Shown piece after piece: positions 8,401-20,100 of a DNA stretch of 64,000 nucleotides. A program made the position numbers and the translations under genes. The notes under the pieces were generated by a model. It made no database searches, was not told the DNA's origin, and saw only the letters and a program-made list of their open reading frames with translations. The first letter of the stretch is position 1. Each line of letters begins with the position of its first letter. Location: contig CAJOND010000002.1 in assembly GCA_905236675.1 (NCBI GenBank), forward strand, positions 1 to 64,000, read 5' to 3'. The stretch is from Candidatus Rifleibacteriota bacterium. GTDB taxonomy: Bacteria; Muiribacteriota; Ozemobacteria; Ozemobacterales; Ozemobacteraceae.

Positions 8401-8428
8401 TCAAGTATTTCTTAAGTTGTTCCGATAA
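8401..8428 (+). promoter_or_regulatory. Possible sigma28-like promoter upstream of uppP
   Basis: TCAA, a 16-bp spacer, then TCCGATAA. The spacing equals that of the two better flagellar promoters at 37779-37806 and 58591-58618. The -35 half deviates from TAAA and the first base of the -10 half is T instead of G. It is weak alone. Confidence 0.25.
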
Positions 8429-8513
8429 CCTTAATGTATAAATATCAATATATAAAATTACAAATCCGCTTAATCTATCTTTTAAACAGAGATTAACCTT
8501 AAGGAGGCAATCT

Positions 8514-9344
8514 ATGTTAAATACTATATTACAGGGTATTATTCAGGGGTTAACTGAATTCTTGCCTGTATCTAGTTCTGGTCATCTGTCTATTTTCCAA
8601 TATTTTTCCAAATCTCATACTTTAGAAACTGGTTCGACAATGACATTTGATCTTATTCTCCATTTTGGAACTTTGATTGCTGTAATCTATTACTTTTGGA
8701 AAGATATAATTCCATATTTTACTATTAACGGCTGGAAAGACCCGACCAGACGAAAAATTGCCTGGCTTGTTATTGTTGCTAGTATTCCAACTGCCATTAT
8801 AGGTTTTGGCATAAAAAAATATATTGAAATAATGATGACAAAACCAATAGCTGTCTGTTGTTGCTTTTTATTCACTGGCATTATTCTCCTTCTTTCCGAA
8901 AAATTAAAAAAACAAAACGCAAACACCACTACCCTACCCCAACTCACTTACGGGAAAGCTATTGCAACTGGCGTTGCTCAAGGTATTGCTTGTGCACCTG
9001 GTATTTCTCGTTCTGGTTCGACAATTGCTGCCGGACTTCTTTGTGGTCTCAAAGGAGAAGAAGCAGTCAGATATTCTTTTCTTCTTATGATTGTTTCTGT
9101 TGGTGGTGCCACTTTATTAGATGCTTATAAAGTTTATAAAATAGTTAGAGATACTGGTCATCTACCAGAAGATTTGATTCCTTCACATCTTGTTGTCGGA
9201 GCACTTACTTCAATGATAGTAGGCTTTTTATCATTGAAGTTTTTGGTATATATCATTAATAAGCAGAAGCTTTCTTATTTTGCTTATTATCTTTTCGCTG
9301 TTTCCATCATTTGTATTTCATTAATAGAATTTGCGGGGATGTAA
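8514..9344 (+). CDS. uppP: Undecaprenyl-diphosphate phosphatase
   Basis: Membrane enzyme that dephosphorylates undecaprenyl diphosphate to recycle the lipid carrier for peptidoglycan. It is 276 residues, the usual size, with about eight membrane segments. Both active-site signatures are present: QGLTEFLPVSSSGHL (residues 11-25) with the catalytic Glu and Ser/His cluster, and APGISRSGST in the middle. The start is fixed by a strong AAGGAGG eight bases before the ATG. It is first in an apparent operon with ftsK and two TPR genes. Confidence 0.95.
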   Translation: MLNTILQGIIQGLTEFLPVSSSGHLSIFQYFSKSHTLETGSTMTFDLILHFGTLIAVIYYFWKDIIPYFTINGWKDPTRRKIAWLVIVASIPTAIIGFGIKKYIEIMMTKPIAVCCCFLFTGIILLLSEKLKKQNANTTTLPQLTYGKAIATGVAQGIACAPGISRSGSTIAAGLLCGLKGEEAVRYSFLLMIVSVGGATLLDAYKVYKIVRDTGHLPEDLIPSHLVVGALTSMIVGFLSLKFLVYIINKQKLSYFAYYLFAVSIICISLIEFAGM

Positions 9345-9346
9345 TA

Positions 9347-12274
9347 ATGAACACAAAGAAAATTCTCTTGCCTGAAAGCAATTTCAAAGAAAGAAGCAGA
9401 ACAAGAAAACGTAAGCGTGGAGAAACTACGGAGCTACACAAAAATAGCGAAGGAACATTTACCACACGTTTATCACATTCTAAATGTACTACTTTGATTA
9501 CCGACCAACGTCAGCGCAATGAAGCAGTTGGTCTGGTAATGGTTGGTTTTAGTGCCTTTTGTTTATCATTAATCCATTATATTAGTCATTCTGGAATTCC
9601 AGGTCTAATTAATGGTTCAATGGTTTACTTAGGTGTTGGAGTTTACATTCTCCCAATTTTACTCGGTTTGATGGGGATTCAAAAATTCCTAGATCGACCG
9701 TTCCAAAACTTAGGTTGGAGAATTGCAGGCTCTATAGGCACTGTCATTTTCAGTTTGGGCTTATTCTATACTGAAGGTGGTAAAATTGGTGCGTGGACTT
9801 ATACAGCATTCTCTAATATTTTTGGCTCTATACCAACAAAAATACTCTTTTCTGCTCTTTTATTATCTTCTGCTATTTTTGCATTAGATATACTATATAA
9901 AGATGTATTAGGTGCTTTATTAATAGTTGGCAGTCTCTTGTCAAAGCTTATTAAGTTCTGTTGGGAAATAAGCCTCAATCTTATCAGTATGTCTATTGGA
10001 GCTGTAAAAACCACGTCTAATTTCTGCGTTGTATCTTATAAAAGAATAACTGAAGCTTTTAAAGAAAAACAAATTGATCCAGAAAGTAATCTTGGTAAAT
10101 TGCTAGCTTTCAGACCTCATATTGTTCCAGCAGAAGGAAATATCAATGATAACGAAGCGATAGATTCCAATAACGGTTTAAATCAAGTTGAAAGTTCTCT
10201 TGAAAATAATGAAATACACAACCAATTAAATAATAACAACTTTGATCAAACTATATCTGATCTTAACAGTAACAATAATTCAACCAAAGCAATTAAAGAT
10301 GATGAAGAAGAAGCTCAGATAATTCCGTTGCCTAAGCTTTATAATCAAGCTTCAGAAACTGAAGAAAAAGAAGAAAGCCCTGCTCTAAACAGCAATAATT
10401 CTTCAGTTCAAATATCAAATATCTCTTCTGAATGCATATTTGTAAATAGTTCTTTTTCTGTGATAGCTGCTAATGTTACACCTGAAAAAGAAGAAGAACC
10501 ACCCCACCCCACTTCTGATATTGAAATTACAAATAAATCGTTAGAAGAAGAACAGCATAAAGAAATATTGGTTGATTCTGATGAAATAATAGAATCTAAT
10601 CAGAATAATACAGAAATTGCTTTAGAAGAATCATCAAATCAAAACACAAATGACTCTACAGAAGATAAAGAAGAATCAGTAATTTTATCATCTGAAGAAA
10701 ATGAGATAAAACTTCCTGAAAAAACATTTGAAGAAAAGGAACAGGTTTACCTGGAAGATAACCGAATAGACCATGAAATAAAACAGGCTGAAAAGGAAGA
10801 TACTCCAAAGAATATAAATAAGTATGCTCATTGCAAACTCCCACCTTTGGAAATTCTTAAGATTCCTCCTGTTAAAATTTCAAATGCTGACATAGAATCA
10901 GAGCTTAGCTATCGTTCTGCTCATCTGTTAAAAACTTTGGGTGAATTTGGTATCAAGGCTACGATTACAGATATTGTTCAAGGACCAGCAGTTTCTAGAT
11001 TTGAATTAAAACCAGCTCCAGGTGTAAAAGTAAGACAGATTACTTCACTAACTGACGATATAGCACTTTCTTTAGCAGCCCAATCAATAGCTATAGAAGC
11101 ACCAATACCAGGGAAATCTGCATTAGGTATAATTATTCCGAATTCAAAACCCACTCCAGTTTATTTCTATAATTTACTTAATAACGATGAATTTTTAAGA
11201 TCTCCAAATCTATTACAGATAGCAGTTGGCGTAACTATTAACGGCACTAATATTTATTACAATCTTGCAGAAATGCCACATTTATTAATAGCAGGTTCAA
11301 CAGGTTCAGGAAAATCTGTTTGCGTAAATTCTATAATTGCTAGTATACTTTTTAAAGCAAGACCCGACCAAGTAAAATTTATAATGATTGACCCTAAAAT
11401 GGTTGAACTTTCAGGTTACAATGGAATACCACATCTTATCGCTCCTGTCGTAACAGATCCAGCGAAAGCATCAGGAGCTTTAATGTGGGCTGTTGAAGAA
11501 ATGGAACGTAGATATGAACTTCTTTCCAGATGTCAGGGAGTAAAAAACATATCTACTTATAATGAAAAACTTGAAGAATTAAGGGAAGAAGTAGATCCAA
11601 GCTTCGAACCTATGCCATATATAGTAATTGTTATAGATGAACTTGCTGACCTTATGATGACATGTTCTGCTGAAGTAGAAGGTTCTATTTGCCGTCTGAC
11701 ACAAATGGCAAGAGCTGTTGGAATGCATTTAATCATTGCTACTCAACGCCCTTCCGTAAATGTAATTACAGGTTTAATTAAAGCAAACTTGCCTAGTCGA
11801 ATAGCATTTTCTGTTTCTAGTCAGGTAGATTCTAAAACAATTCTTGATGCAGCAGGCGCCGAAAAACTCTTAGGTAAAGGCGATATGCTTTTCCTTCCTA
11901 AAGGTTTATCTAAGCCAAGAAGACTTCAAGGACCATATGTTTCTGACAATGAATTAAATGACCTGATAAATTTTGTCAAAGCACAAGGCAAGCCTGAATA
12001 TTTAAATATTGCTGTAGCAAGAGGTAAAGATGGTGAAGATGACGATGATGAGCCAGAAGAAGAAGATTCTGATGTATCATTAATTGATTCAATAAAAAAA
12101 TATTTACAAAATCAAGAAAAAACTTCAACAAGTATGCTTCAAAGAAAATTCAGAATAGGGTATAATAGAGCAGCAAGAATTATGGATCAGTTAGAAGAGG
12201 AAGGAATCGTTAGTCCTTCTGACGGTTCCAAACAGCGTAGAGTTATTAATGGAAGGAGCAATGCTCAGGTATGA
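9347..12274 (+). CDS. ftsK: DNA translocase FtsK
   Basis: Septal ATPase that pumps chromosomal DNA during division. The 975-residue protein starts with a basic cytoplasmic segment and four to five membrane helices (about residues 50-190). An acidic Glu/Asn-rich linker (about 240-500) follows, then the motor with Walker A GSTGSGKS (near 651-658) and Walker B IVIVIDELADLMM, and the C-terminal gamma winged helix (last 65 residues). I chose the ATG at 9347, two bases after the uppP stop, over a TTG at 9311 that would overlap uppP. The stop overlaps the next start as ATGA, suggesting coupled translation. Confidence 0.94.
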   Translation: MNTKKILLPESNFKERSRTRKRKRGETTELHKNSEGTFTTRLSHSKCTTLITDQRQRNEAVGLVMVGFSAFCLSLIHYISHSGIPGLINGSMVYLGVGVYILPILLGLMGIQKFLDRPFQNLGWRIAGSIGTVIFSLGLFYTEGGKIGAWTYTAFSNIFGSIPTKILFSALLLSSAIFALDILYKDVLGALLIVGSLLSKLIKFCWEISLNLISMSIGAVKTTSNFCVVSYKRITEAFKEKQIDPESNLGKLLAFRPHIVPAEGNINDNEAIDSNNGLNQVESSLENNEIHNQLNNNNFDQTISDLNSNNNSTKAIKDDEEEAQIIPLPKLYNQASETEEKEESPALNSNNSSVQISNISSECIFVNSSFSVIAANVTPEKEEEPPHPTSDIEITNKSLEEEQHKEILVDSDEIIESNQNNTEIALEESSNQNTNDSTEDKEESVILSSEENEIKLPEKTFEEKEQVYLEDNRIDHEIKQAEKEDTPKNINKYAHCKLPPLEILKIPPVKISNADIESELSYRSAHLLKTLGEFGIKATITDIVQGPAVSRFELKPAPGVKVRQITSLTDDIALSLAAQSIAIEAPIPGKSALGIIIPNSKPTPVYFYNLLNNDEFLRSPNLLQIAVGVTINGTNIYYNLAEMPHLLIAGSTGSGKSVCVNSIIASILFKARPDQVKFIMIDPKMVELSGYNGIPHLIAPVVTDPAKASGALMWAVEEMERRYELLSRCQGVKNISTYNEKLEELREEVDPSFEPMPYIVIVIDELADLMMTCSAEVEGSICRLTQMARAVGMHLIIATQRPSVNVITGLIKANLPSRIAFSVSSQVDSKTILDAAGAEKLLGKGDMLFLPKGLSKPRRLQGPYVSDNELNDLINFVKAQGKPEYLNIAVARGKDGEDDDDEPEEEDSDVSLIDSIKKYLQNQEKTSTSMLQRKFRIGYNRAARIMDQLEEEGIVSPSDGSKQRRVINGRSNAQV

Positions 12275-15200
12275 CCAAGGAAAGATGTCCATTTCTAAGC
12301 CAACTAAGAGATGGTAACAGTTCCGGATGCGAATGTGTCCAGGAACAATGTATGTTCTATCGTGCAGAAGAATCTAGATGTGTTTTTATCGAAATAGGTA
12401 CAGCTTCAAGAGAATACTTAGAATCTCTTAAAAGGATGGCAGAACAGAATGAATTAACTTTAATGAGAGAACGTGCTTCAAGTTTTTCTGATTCAGAAAA
12501 AGCCGAACGCGTTCAGCTTTATGTCAGCCAAGCAGGAATAAATAAAAATCAAGGGAATTTTGAAAAAGCACTACTAGATTATAAAAAAGCACTTATTCTC
12601 AGTCCTACGAATTCGGACATTCATCGTTCACTTGGTGACATCTATTCTATTCAGGGTATTATGGATGAAGCAATTTCATCATATAGACAGTCTTTAAAGC
12701 AGTTCCCTGATGATGGAGAAACCTGGATACGACTTGTATTACAATATAGAGCATTATCTTCCCATTTACCAGATGTTGAAAAGCGTTATTCTGAAATAAT
12801 AAAGAAAATACAGCAGGACTTGTCTATAGTTAAAGACGAAGCCTCTGTCAAAGCTATTTTAGGGAATGTATATTTAATATTACACTCTACCGATAATGAA
12901 AAATTTGAAGATCAGCGTAAAAAAGCTAAGGAATTAATGGAACAAGCCTTGGCAATCAATCCGGCAAACCTTTGGGCTCATCTTGGTTTAAAAGATGTAA
13001 TGCTATATGATAATAATTACGAAGGTGCTATTGCTCAACTTTTAGAAGGGATGAAAAACATTCCTGACAATTCTCGCCTTAGTTTTGAATTAGGGGAATG
13101 TCATCTGATAGCTCATGCCGAACATGCTATGCCAAATGAAGACTGCTTAAATAAAGCAGAAGATAATTACAGAAAACTATTAGAAGAAGACCCAAGCTAT
13201 GCTCCAGCATATTTCAGACTTGGCTATATTAGTGAACAAAAAGCCTCTTATGATCAAGCAATCGAATATTATAAGCAAGGATTAAATATTAATCCAATAA
13301 ACCAGTTTGCCCATTTCAGACTTGGTAAAATACATTTAATAATGGGTATGACAGAACTGGCTATTTCCAGATTCAAAGAAGTAATAGAATTATCTAAAAA
13401 TAGAGTTCACGAAGTTTATCAAGAAGGTTATCGTTTCAACAAACTAAGATTTTTCAAAGAAGCCAGTGCCTTAGAAGCATGGATAGAATTAGGAAAGATT
13501 CTTGTAAGACGCAGACAGTATGATGATGCATCTGAAGCATTCCAAAAAGCTCTTACTATTGATAAATCAAGTCCTCTTGCCATTACCAACCAGATTGATC
13601 TATATAAAATCAGAACATCAGACAGCAAAGATGTTGATACCCTTTACAGCAAATATATTGAACAGTATAAGAATGCTGCAATGATTGATTTCCAAAATCC
13701 AGTTGCTCACTACGCACTTGCATACGCCTGTCAGGTTTTGCCTGCAATTCTTGCTGACAAACAAGAAGAAAGAACTGAAGAAGCACTCAACAGCTATCAG
13801 ATGGCAATCAATCTTAAACCTGATTTCAAGTGGGCTTATTGGGGTTTGAAAAACTCTTATCTTACAATTATGGAAGATTCTACTCCACTTTACGAACAGG
13901 CATTGGAAGCTTGTAAAGTGGTAACAGAATTTGATAGCGATGATCCTCGTGGTTACTTCGAAACAGGTGATGTTTACCACAAAATGGGAGATACACAAAA
14001 AGCTATTTCCTACTTTGAAAAAGCTCTTGAAAAAGACAAAACCTATATTCCTGCCTATTTGAATATTGCAGAAATAGAACATGATTCTGGTGACTTAGAT
14101 GAAACAATCAAACTTTATCAGAAAGTTATAAGAATCAATCCTAACTATGCTCAAGGTTATTATGAATTAGGTAAAGTATATCAGGAAACCAGCGAAACAG
14201 AAAAATCACTTTCCAATCTAAGAAAAGCAATTGAATTAGATATGGACTATATTGAAGCACATTTCGCTATAGGCCAGATCTGCTATGAAGAACATCAGGA
14301 TGAAACTGCGAAAATTCGCTTTGGTAGAGTTATAGAGTTAGATGAAAATAATGCAGAAGCTCATTACTACCTTGGAATGTTAGATCATCGTAATGGAAAA
14401 TTCAAAGAAGCAGTTGAAGAACTTGAAACAGCTATAAGGCTTGCTAAAAATCCAATAAAGATGAAATTTGATTTAGCTGGTCTCTATGTAAGTGCTAATC
14501 AATGGATAGAAGCATCTAAGGTTTTAGAAAACATTTTAGAATATTCACCAGACTATATTGACGCTATGCTTAGATATGCCTATGTTCTTGAAAATCTATC
14601 TCAATTGAATGAAGCAGAATCTGAATATTCTAAGGTATTAGACATTGCCCCACAAAATCTCACAGCACACGAAAGTTTGGCAAGACTATATGAAACAACA
14701 GATCAGATTTACAAAGCTGAAGATGAATATCTAAAAGTTGTTGAACTCAAGCCGAACCATGTAGATGCTTTAATGTCCTTGGCCAAGATTTATCTAATAA
14801 GAGATTTACGTGAAAAAGCTCTTGAAGCACTTAATTCTGCTATAGAAATTAAGCCTGATATATTTGAAGCCCATCTTGAACTTGCAAGAATATACAATAG
14901 TCGAAATCAGTTTGAAGCTGCTGTAGAATCCTACCTCAAAGCTGTAAATATCAGACCTAGTGCTCCACAAGCCCATTTGGAACTTGCAGATGTTTATATG
15001 AGTCTTGAAAAGACAGATAAAGCTATTGAAGAATTCAGTAAAGCACTTGAAATCGATCCTTCATTGTCTGATGCTTTAGCTAGTCTCGGTGATCTCTATA
15101 ATCTCAAAGAAAACTACGAACAGGCTGGTAACTGCTATCGCCGCTTAGTAGAAATTGATCCAAATAATCATTCTGCCAGATTCAAACTTGCAGAAACCTA

Positions 15201-17118
15201 CTATCATCTTGGTCAGCTTGAAAAAGCTCTTGATGAATATCTTAAAGTCACTGAAATCAACGATGAAAGAACTGACGCTCTTATCAGACTTGGTAAGATT
15301 TATTCATCCTTGGAAAAATGGGAAGATTCTGCAAAATTCTATGCGAAAGTTCTTGAAATTGATCCAGGCAATTCCATTATTCATTTTGAACTTGGTAAAG
15401 CCTACGACCATCTTAACAGACTTTCTGACGCTTTACATCAGTATGAATATGCTCTTGAAGCAGAACCAAACTCAGAAGAAATCGTTACACAGATTGGTCT
15501 AATACATAGCAAACAGGGTAATGTAGATAAAGCTATTGATTACTTCAGCAAAGCAATTCAACTTACTGATACTAATCCTATACCTCACAAAGAACTTGCT
15601 ATGGCTTATATTAATAAAGGACGAGTAGATAAAGCAATAGTGGAATTCAAACAGGCTTTGTCTCTTGAACCTAATAATGTATCTGTAAATATAGAATTAG
15701 CTAAAGCCTATACAAGTCAAGGAATTATGGACGAAGCTGTAGAATCTTATAAGAAAGTAATTACCTTAGATCCTAGAAATACTTCTGCCCACTTTGAACT
15801 TGGTATTATTTACTCTACTCAAGGAATTATAGATAACGCAATTTCTGAATTCAGAATAGTAATAGGTCTTGCTCCTGATCACCGACGTGCACACATAGAA
15901 CTGGCCCGTCATTTAAGAGATTCAGAACAAACAGAAGAAGCTATAGAAGAATACAAAAAATCAATACAACTTGATCCTGACAGTGCAATCATATATTACG
16001 AATTGGGAGATATTTATTACAATAGAGGAGATTATAATAATGCTCAACCCATGTTCGAAAAAGCTCTTGAATTACAAAGTGATTATGTGGACGCTTATCA
16101 AAAGCTTGGTATGATTTACTCAGCCAATGAAAATTGGCAGCAGGCAAAAGAATTCTTTGAAAAATCAATAGAAATGGAAGCTGAAAGCTATGATATTTAC
16201 AAAGAATTAGGAGAAGTTTGCGAAAAACTTGAAGACAGAGAAAACGCTGTAAAAGCATTCGAAAAAGCATTGGATTTCAGACCAGGTGATTTGAATATTA
16301 TTTACCGACTTGGTGCACAATATAAAAATGCTTCTAGTTATGACAAAATGATTCAGCTTTATTCTAAAGCGGTTAAAGCTGCACCAAAAAATGCTCTTTT
16401 CTTCTATGAACTTGGTGAAGCCTATGAAGGTAATTCTCAAGTAGATCAAGCTATTGAAAATTACGAACGTGCACTATCGTTAAATGAAAACTTATTAGAA
16501 TGTATTTATTCTCTTGGTAATCTATTCTGGGAAAAACAGAATTACGATAAAATGGTCAGACTTTACAAGAAAGCTGTAATGCGTTATCCTACTAATAGCA
16601 AAGCTCATTTTGAGTTAGGAAAAGCCTACTACAAGATGTTGCGTGTGGGTGATGCCATAGATGAATTTAAAAAAGTAATTAATCTTGATTCTAACCATAA
16701 AGAAGTTTATTATGAATTAGGCAAACTTTATGTAGATAATGGAATGCACCAAGATGCTGTGGGTATTCTTGAAAAAGCAGTTAAGATTACTCCAGACAAT
16801 GGTGAAGCTCACTTCTTACTGGCTAAAGCTTATGAAGGCATCAATATGAAAGACAAAGCTACTGAAGCTTTCAAGAATGCACAAGGCCAGATGGAAGAAA
16901 ATTATGAAGTATTGCTTAATGTTGGTCAAGACTACTTTGAACATGGAAATTATGAAGAAGCTCTTAAAGAACTCTCTAAAGCTTCCGAATTTCCAGAAGC
17001 TACTTCTATGGTATATTTCTTACTTGGCAAGACTTATAAAGCTCTTGGCATGAAAGAAGAATATGCTCAAGCTATGGAAAAAGCTGACCAGTTAATGGCT
17101 AACGAAGAAGATTTATAA
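12271..17118 (+). CDS. Giant TPR protein 1, 1615 residues
   Basis: Almost the whole protein from about residue 85 is made of 34-residue tetratricopeptide units (pattern A..LG.....G....A...Y.KAL...P), several dozen in number, which form a long protein-binding superhelix. Residues 1-40 differ: a Cys-rich start (CPF...CECVQEQC...C), possibly metal-binding. There is no signal peptide or membrane segment, so it is probably cytoplasmic. Non-standard inserts occur near residues 165-240 and 450-530, the second containing WGLK. The start overlaps the ftsK stop by four bases. The partner is unknown; the operon suggests a role in division or envelope assembly. This is inference. Confidence 0.85.
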   Translation: MTKERCPFLSQLRDGNSSGCECVQEQCMFYRAEESRCVFIEIGTASREYLESLKRMAEQNELTLMRERASSFSDSEKAERVQLYVSQAGINKNQGNFEKALLDYKKALILSPTNSDIHRSLGDIYSIQGIMDEAISSYRQSLKQFPDDGETWIRLVLQYRALSSHLPDVEKRYSEIIKKIQQDLSIVKDEASVKAILGNVYLILHSTDNEKFEDQRKKAKELMEQALAINPANLWAHLGLKDVMLYDNNYEGAIAQLLEGMKNIPDNSRLSFELGECHLIAHAEHAMPNEDCLNKAEDNYRKLLEEDPSYAPAYFRLGYISEQKASYDQAIEYYKQGLNINPINQFAHFRLGKIHLIMGMTELAISRFKEVIELSKNRVHEVYQEGYRFNKLRFFKEASALEAWIELGKILVRRRQYDDASEAFQKALTIDKSSPLAITNQIDLYKIRTSDSKDVDTLYSKYIEQYKNAAMIDFQNPVAHYALAYACQVLPAILADKQEERTEEALNSYQMAINLKPDFKWAYWGLKNSYLTIMEDSTPLYEQALEACKVVTEFDSDDPRGYFETGDVYHKMGDTQKAISYFEKALEKDKTYIPAYLNIAEIEHDSGDLDETIKLYQKVIRINPNYAQGYYELGKVYQETSETEKSLSNLRKAIELDMDYIEAHFAIGQICYEEHQDETAKIRFGRVIELDENNAEAHYYLGMLDHRNGKFKEAVEELETAIRLAKNPIKMKFDLAGLYVSANQWIEASKVLENILEYSPDYIDAMLRYAYVLENLSQLNEAESEYSKVLDIAPQNLTAHESLARLYETTDQIYKAEDEYLKVVELKPNHVDALMSLAKIYLIRDLREKALEALNSAIEIKPDIFEAHLELARIYNSRNQFEAAVESYLKAVNIRPSAPQAHLELADVYMSLEKTDKAIEEFSKALEIDPSLSDALASLGDLYNLKENYEQAGNCYRRLVEIDPNNHSARFKLAETYYHLGQLEKALDEYLKVTEINDERTDALIRLGKIYSSLEKWEDSAKFYAKVLEIDPGNSIIHFELGKAYDHLNRLSDALHQYEYALEAEPNSEEIVTQIGLIHSKQGNVDKAIDYFSKAIQLTDTNPIPHKELAMAYINKGRVDKAIVEFKQALSLEPNNVSVNIELAKAYTSQGIMDEAVESYKKVITLDPRNTSAHFELGIIYSTQGIIDNAISEFRIVIGLAPDHRRAHIELARHLRDSEQTEEAIEEYKKSIQLDPDSAIIYYELGDIYYNRGDYNNAQPMFEKALELQSDYVDAYQKLGMIYSANENWQQAKEFFEKSIEMEAESYDIYKELGEVCEKLEDRENAVKAFEKALDFRPGDLNIIYRLGAQYKNASSYDKMIQLYSKAVKAAPKNALFFYELGEAYEGNSQVDQAIENYERALSLNENLLECIYSLGNLFWEKQNYDKMVRLYKKAVMRYPTNSKAHFELGKAYYKMLRVGDAIDEFKKVINLDSNHKEVYYELGKLYVDNGMHQDAVGILEKAVKITPDNGEAHFLLAKAYEGINMKDKATEAFKNAQGQMEENYEVLLNVGQDYFEHGNYEEALKELSKASEFPEATSMVYFLLGKTYKALGMKEEYAQAMEKADQLMANEEDL

Positions 17119-17150
17119 TAAATTTAGAGATGAAATTAGGAGACAGGTGA

Positions 17151-20100
17151 ATGATTAACCGCTGGGAAATCCTTTTGGAAAAAGGGCAGGCTTATTTGGA
17201 GCTGCAAAATTATGAAAAGGCCAGCGCTGCCTTACAAAAAGCACTGACAGAGAAACCAGACCATGCGCCGATATTGAAACTTCTTGCTGAATGTAATATC
17301 CAAAGTGGTAAAAAGAAAGAAGCTATCGAAGTTTTAGAGAAAATGGTTAAACTTTCACCTACCGACTTTGACACAATGCAAATGTTGGGTGATTTGTTGA
17401 TCAAAGAAGGCAAAACAGAAAAAGGGATACTTATTCTAACTCGAGCAGCAGCCTTAAAGCCTAAAGACAAAGAACTCCAATATAATCTCGGATTAATGAA
17501 TCTTCACAACGGAAAAGAAAAAGAAGCGGAAAAATGCTTCCAAGCTGCAATAAGAATTGATTCTTCTTACTCCCCTGCTATAATAGAAATGGCAAGACTT
17601 CGAATTAACTCCGGGGAAATAGATAATGCTATTCAAATGTTTCAGAGAGCAGTAGAAATAGACTCTGAAAATGCAAAACTTCATATAGAACTAGCTGAAG
17701 CTTACGAATTGAATGGTCAATATGATGATTCCATGATGGAATACAAAAAAGCAGAATATTTGAATCCAGACGATTCTTCTATTCACTTCAAATTGGCAAA
17801 AGACTTAGAATCTAAGGGCAAATTCGAAGAAGCACTTGAAAAATATCAATCTATTAAAGAAATAGACAAAGACAATATAGAATTATATTATCGTTGTGCC
17901 AAAATATATCAGCGTCTACAAATGGTTGAAGAAGCCCAGAAAGAGTTTGAAGAAATTGCTAAGTTGAAGCCTGATTGGCTAGAAATCAGATATGAATTAG
18001 CAACTCTCTATGGAGAACAAGGGCAATATGAACAACAATTAAAAGAATATGAAGCAATTGCCCAGTATGATACTTCATCACCAGAAATAATGGAAAATCT
18101 TGCCGCCTCCTATGCTGCAAATGGACAACTAGACAAATCAATAGACTTTTATAAAAAGACTCTTGAAGCTGATCCTGAAAATTATGAAATTCTGGAAAGA
18201 ATTTATGAAGTTGTTGAAGCTGGTGGTAATCCATCATTATGTTTGGACAATTTAGTAACATTGTTTGAAATTCGACCTGATGATGCAGAATTAGCTCTTC
18301 TTATAGCCAGAACCTATAGAGAAAATTCAATGGTTGATGAAGCTAATTCCTATTACATGAAAGTTCTGGAATTGAATCCCAACAGAACTGATATAAAAGG
18401 CGAACTCAGGCTTATCTATCGTAGCAAAGGCATGGTCAATGAAGAAATTGACGCTATTAACAACTTGCTCGAACTTGAACCTGAAAATAAAGAACTTTTG
18501 AATGATTTGCAAGAATTACAAATTAAAGCAGGGAAAGACCTGGATGCAATCAATACACTCAATAGACTTTGCCAGATTGAACCAAATGTTGAGTTCTACT
18601 TAAAGATAGGTACTATCTATAATAAGCTTGGTTTTATTACAGAAGCTATGGCAGCACTCCAGCAGGCTCTTAATATAGATCCTAACGATTCAAGACCTCA
18701 TCTTATGCTTGCAGATATTTACAAATCTCGTGGCATGAATGATGAAGCTATTGAATCTTACCAAATAATATTGAATAACAATCCAGATGACTTAAAGGCA
18801 AATCTAGCTCTAAGTGATTTATATAAAGCTCTAGGAAAAACTCAGGAACAAATAGAAGCTCTTAAGCAATCTGTTTCTCTCGGAGCAAAAGATTCAAGAC
18901 TTTATTTTGAACTTGGAAGTCTTCTACTTCAAGACGGTTCTACCGAAGAAGGTCTGCAAATACTTGCTCAAGCCAAAGAGTTATCTGACAATTCTCCAGA
19001 AGTAAGAAACAAGCTTATAGATATATATCTTCTTAATAATTGCTTACAGGAAGCCCTCAACGAACTTGAAGAACTTCGTCAAACAGAACCGGAAAACATC
19101 GAAGTTTATCTTAAAATTTCAAGAATTTATAAAAGTCAGCAAATGTATGATGAAGCTCTGGAAATTCTTGCTCAAGCCAGAGTTGTTGCTCCACAGAATT
19201 CTGAAATTACCATAGAAATTGCAAAACTCTATAGAGATACAGGCGATTATCAACAAGTTATTCAGTTACTTCTTGATGCAAGACAAAGTCAGCCTAACAC
19301 AGATGAAATCAGTACTCTTATTTCAGAAGCTTATGCAAAATCTGGCGATCAAGAAATGGCTATTATGGAATTAACTTCCATAATAAAGAAAAACCCCAAC
19401 AATCATTCTGCAAAAGTTCAATTAGGAAAAGTTTACGCTATCAGCAACATGATAGACCAGGCAACTATGACATTCAAGGGTGTTATAGCCGATGACCCGA
19501 ACAATACAGACGCCCATGTAGAATTAGGTAAAATCTTTGTTAGTATGGGCAAATCCTACAATGACGATTCTATGATTGAAGCAGGTTTAACAGAAATAAG
19601 AACAGCAATTGAATTAGATCAAAATCATGTTCAAGCTCATTTTGAACTTGGTGTAGCTTACTACAACATGGAAAAATTTGATTTTGCTCTTCAGGAATTC
19701 GTCAAAGTATTAGATTTGGAACCACTTCATGTAGAAGCCAAAGAATACCATAGTAAGTTAGTGGGTATAAAAACAGACGAACAAGCTAATGAAGGCATTA
19801 AGCAAGCAAGAGTATATTCCGAAAGAGGAATGTCTAAAAATGCTATTACAGAATATGAAAATGTTATCAAACTTCAGCCCAATAATCAGTTAGCATGGTT
19901 TGAACTTGGAACATTACAACTAAGTCTTGAAAACTATAACGCAGCTATTGAAGCTTTACAGAAATCAAAAGAAATTAATCCAGAAGATTTTGACACTTAT
20001 GTTACTCTTGCTCAGGCTTATCTTAAAATTAATCAACCCGATGAAGCCTCTATTGAATTGCAGGAATTGCTTGGAATTTGTCCTGACCATTATACCGGCC

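Larger units (their letters stand above)
7805..8513. other. 709-bp intergenic region between divergent efp and uppP
   Basis: No gene seen. Apart from the efp promoter at the left end, a pyrimidine-rich repeat (8305-8368) and a possible sigma28-like site (8401-8428), it is long A/T runs without clear structure. It is unusually long for this otherwise compact window. Confidence 0.65.
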
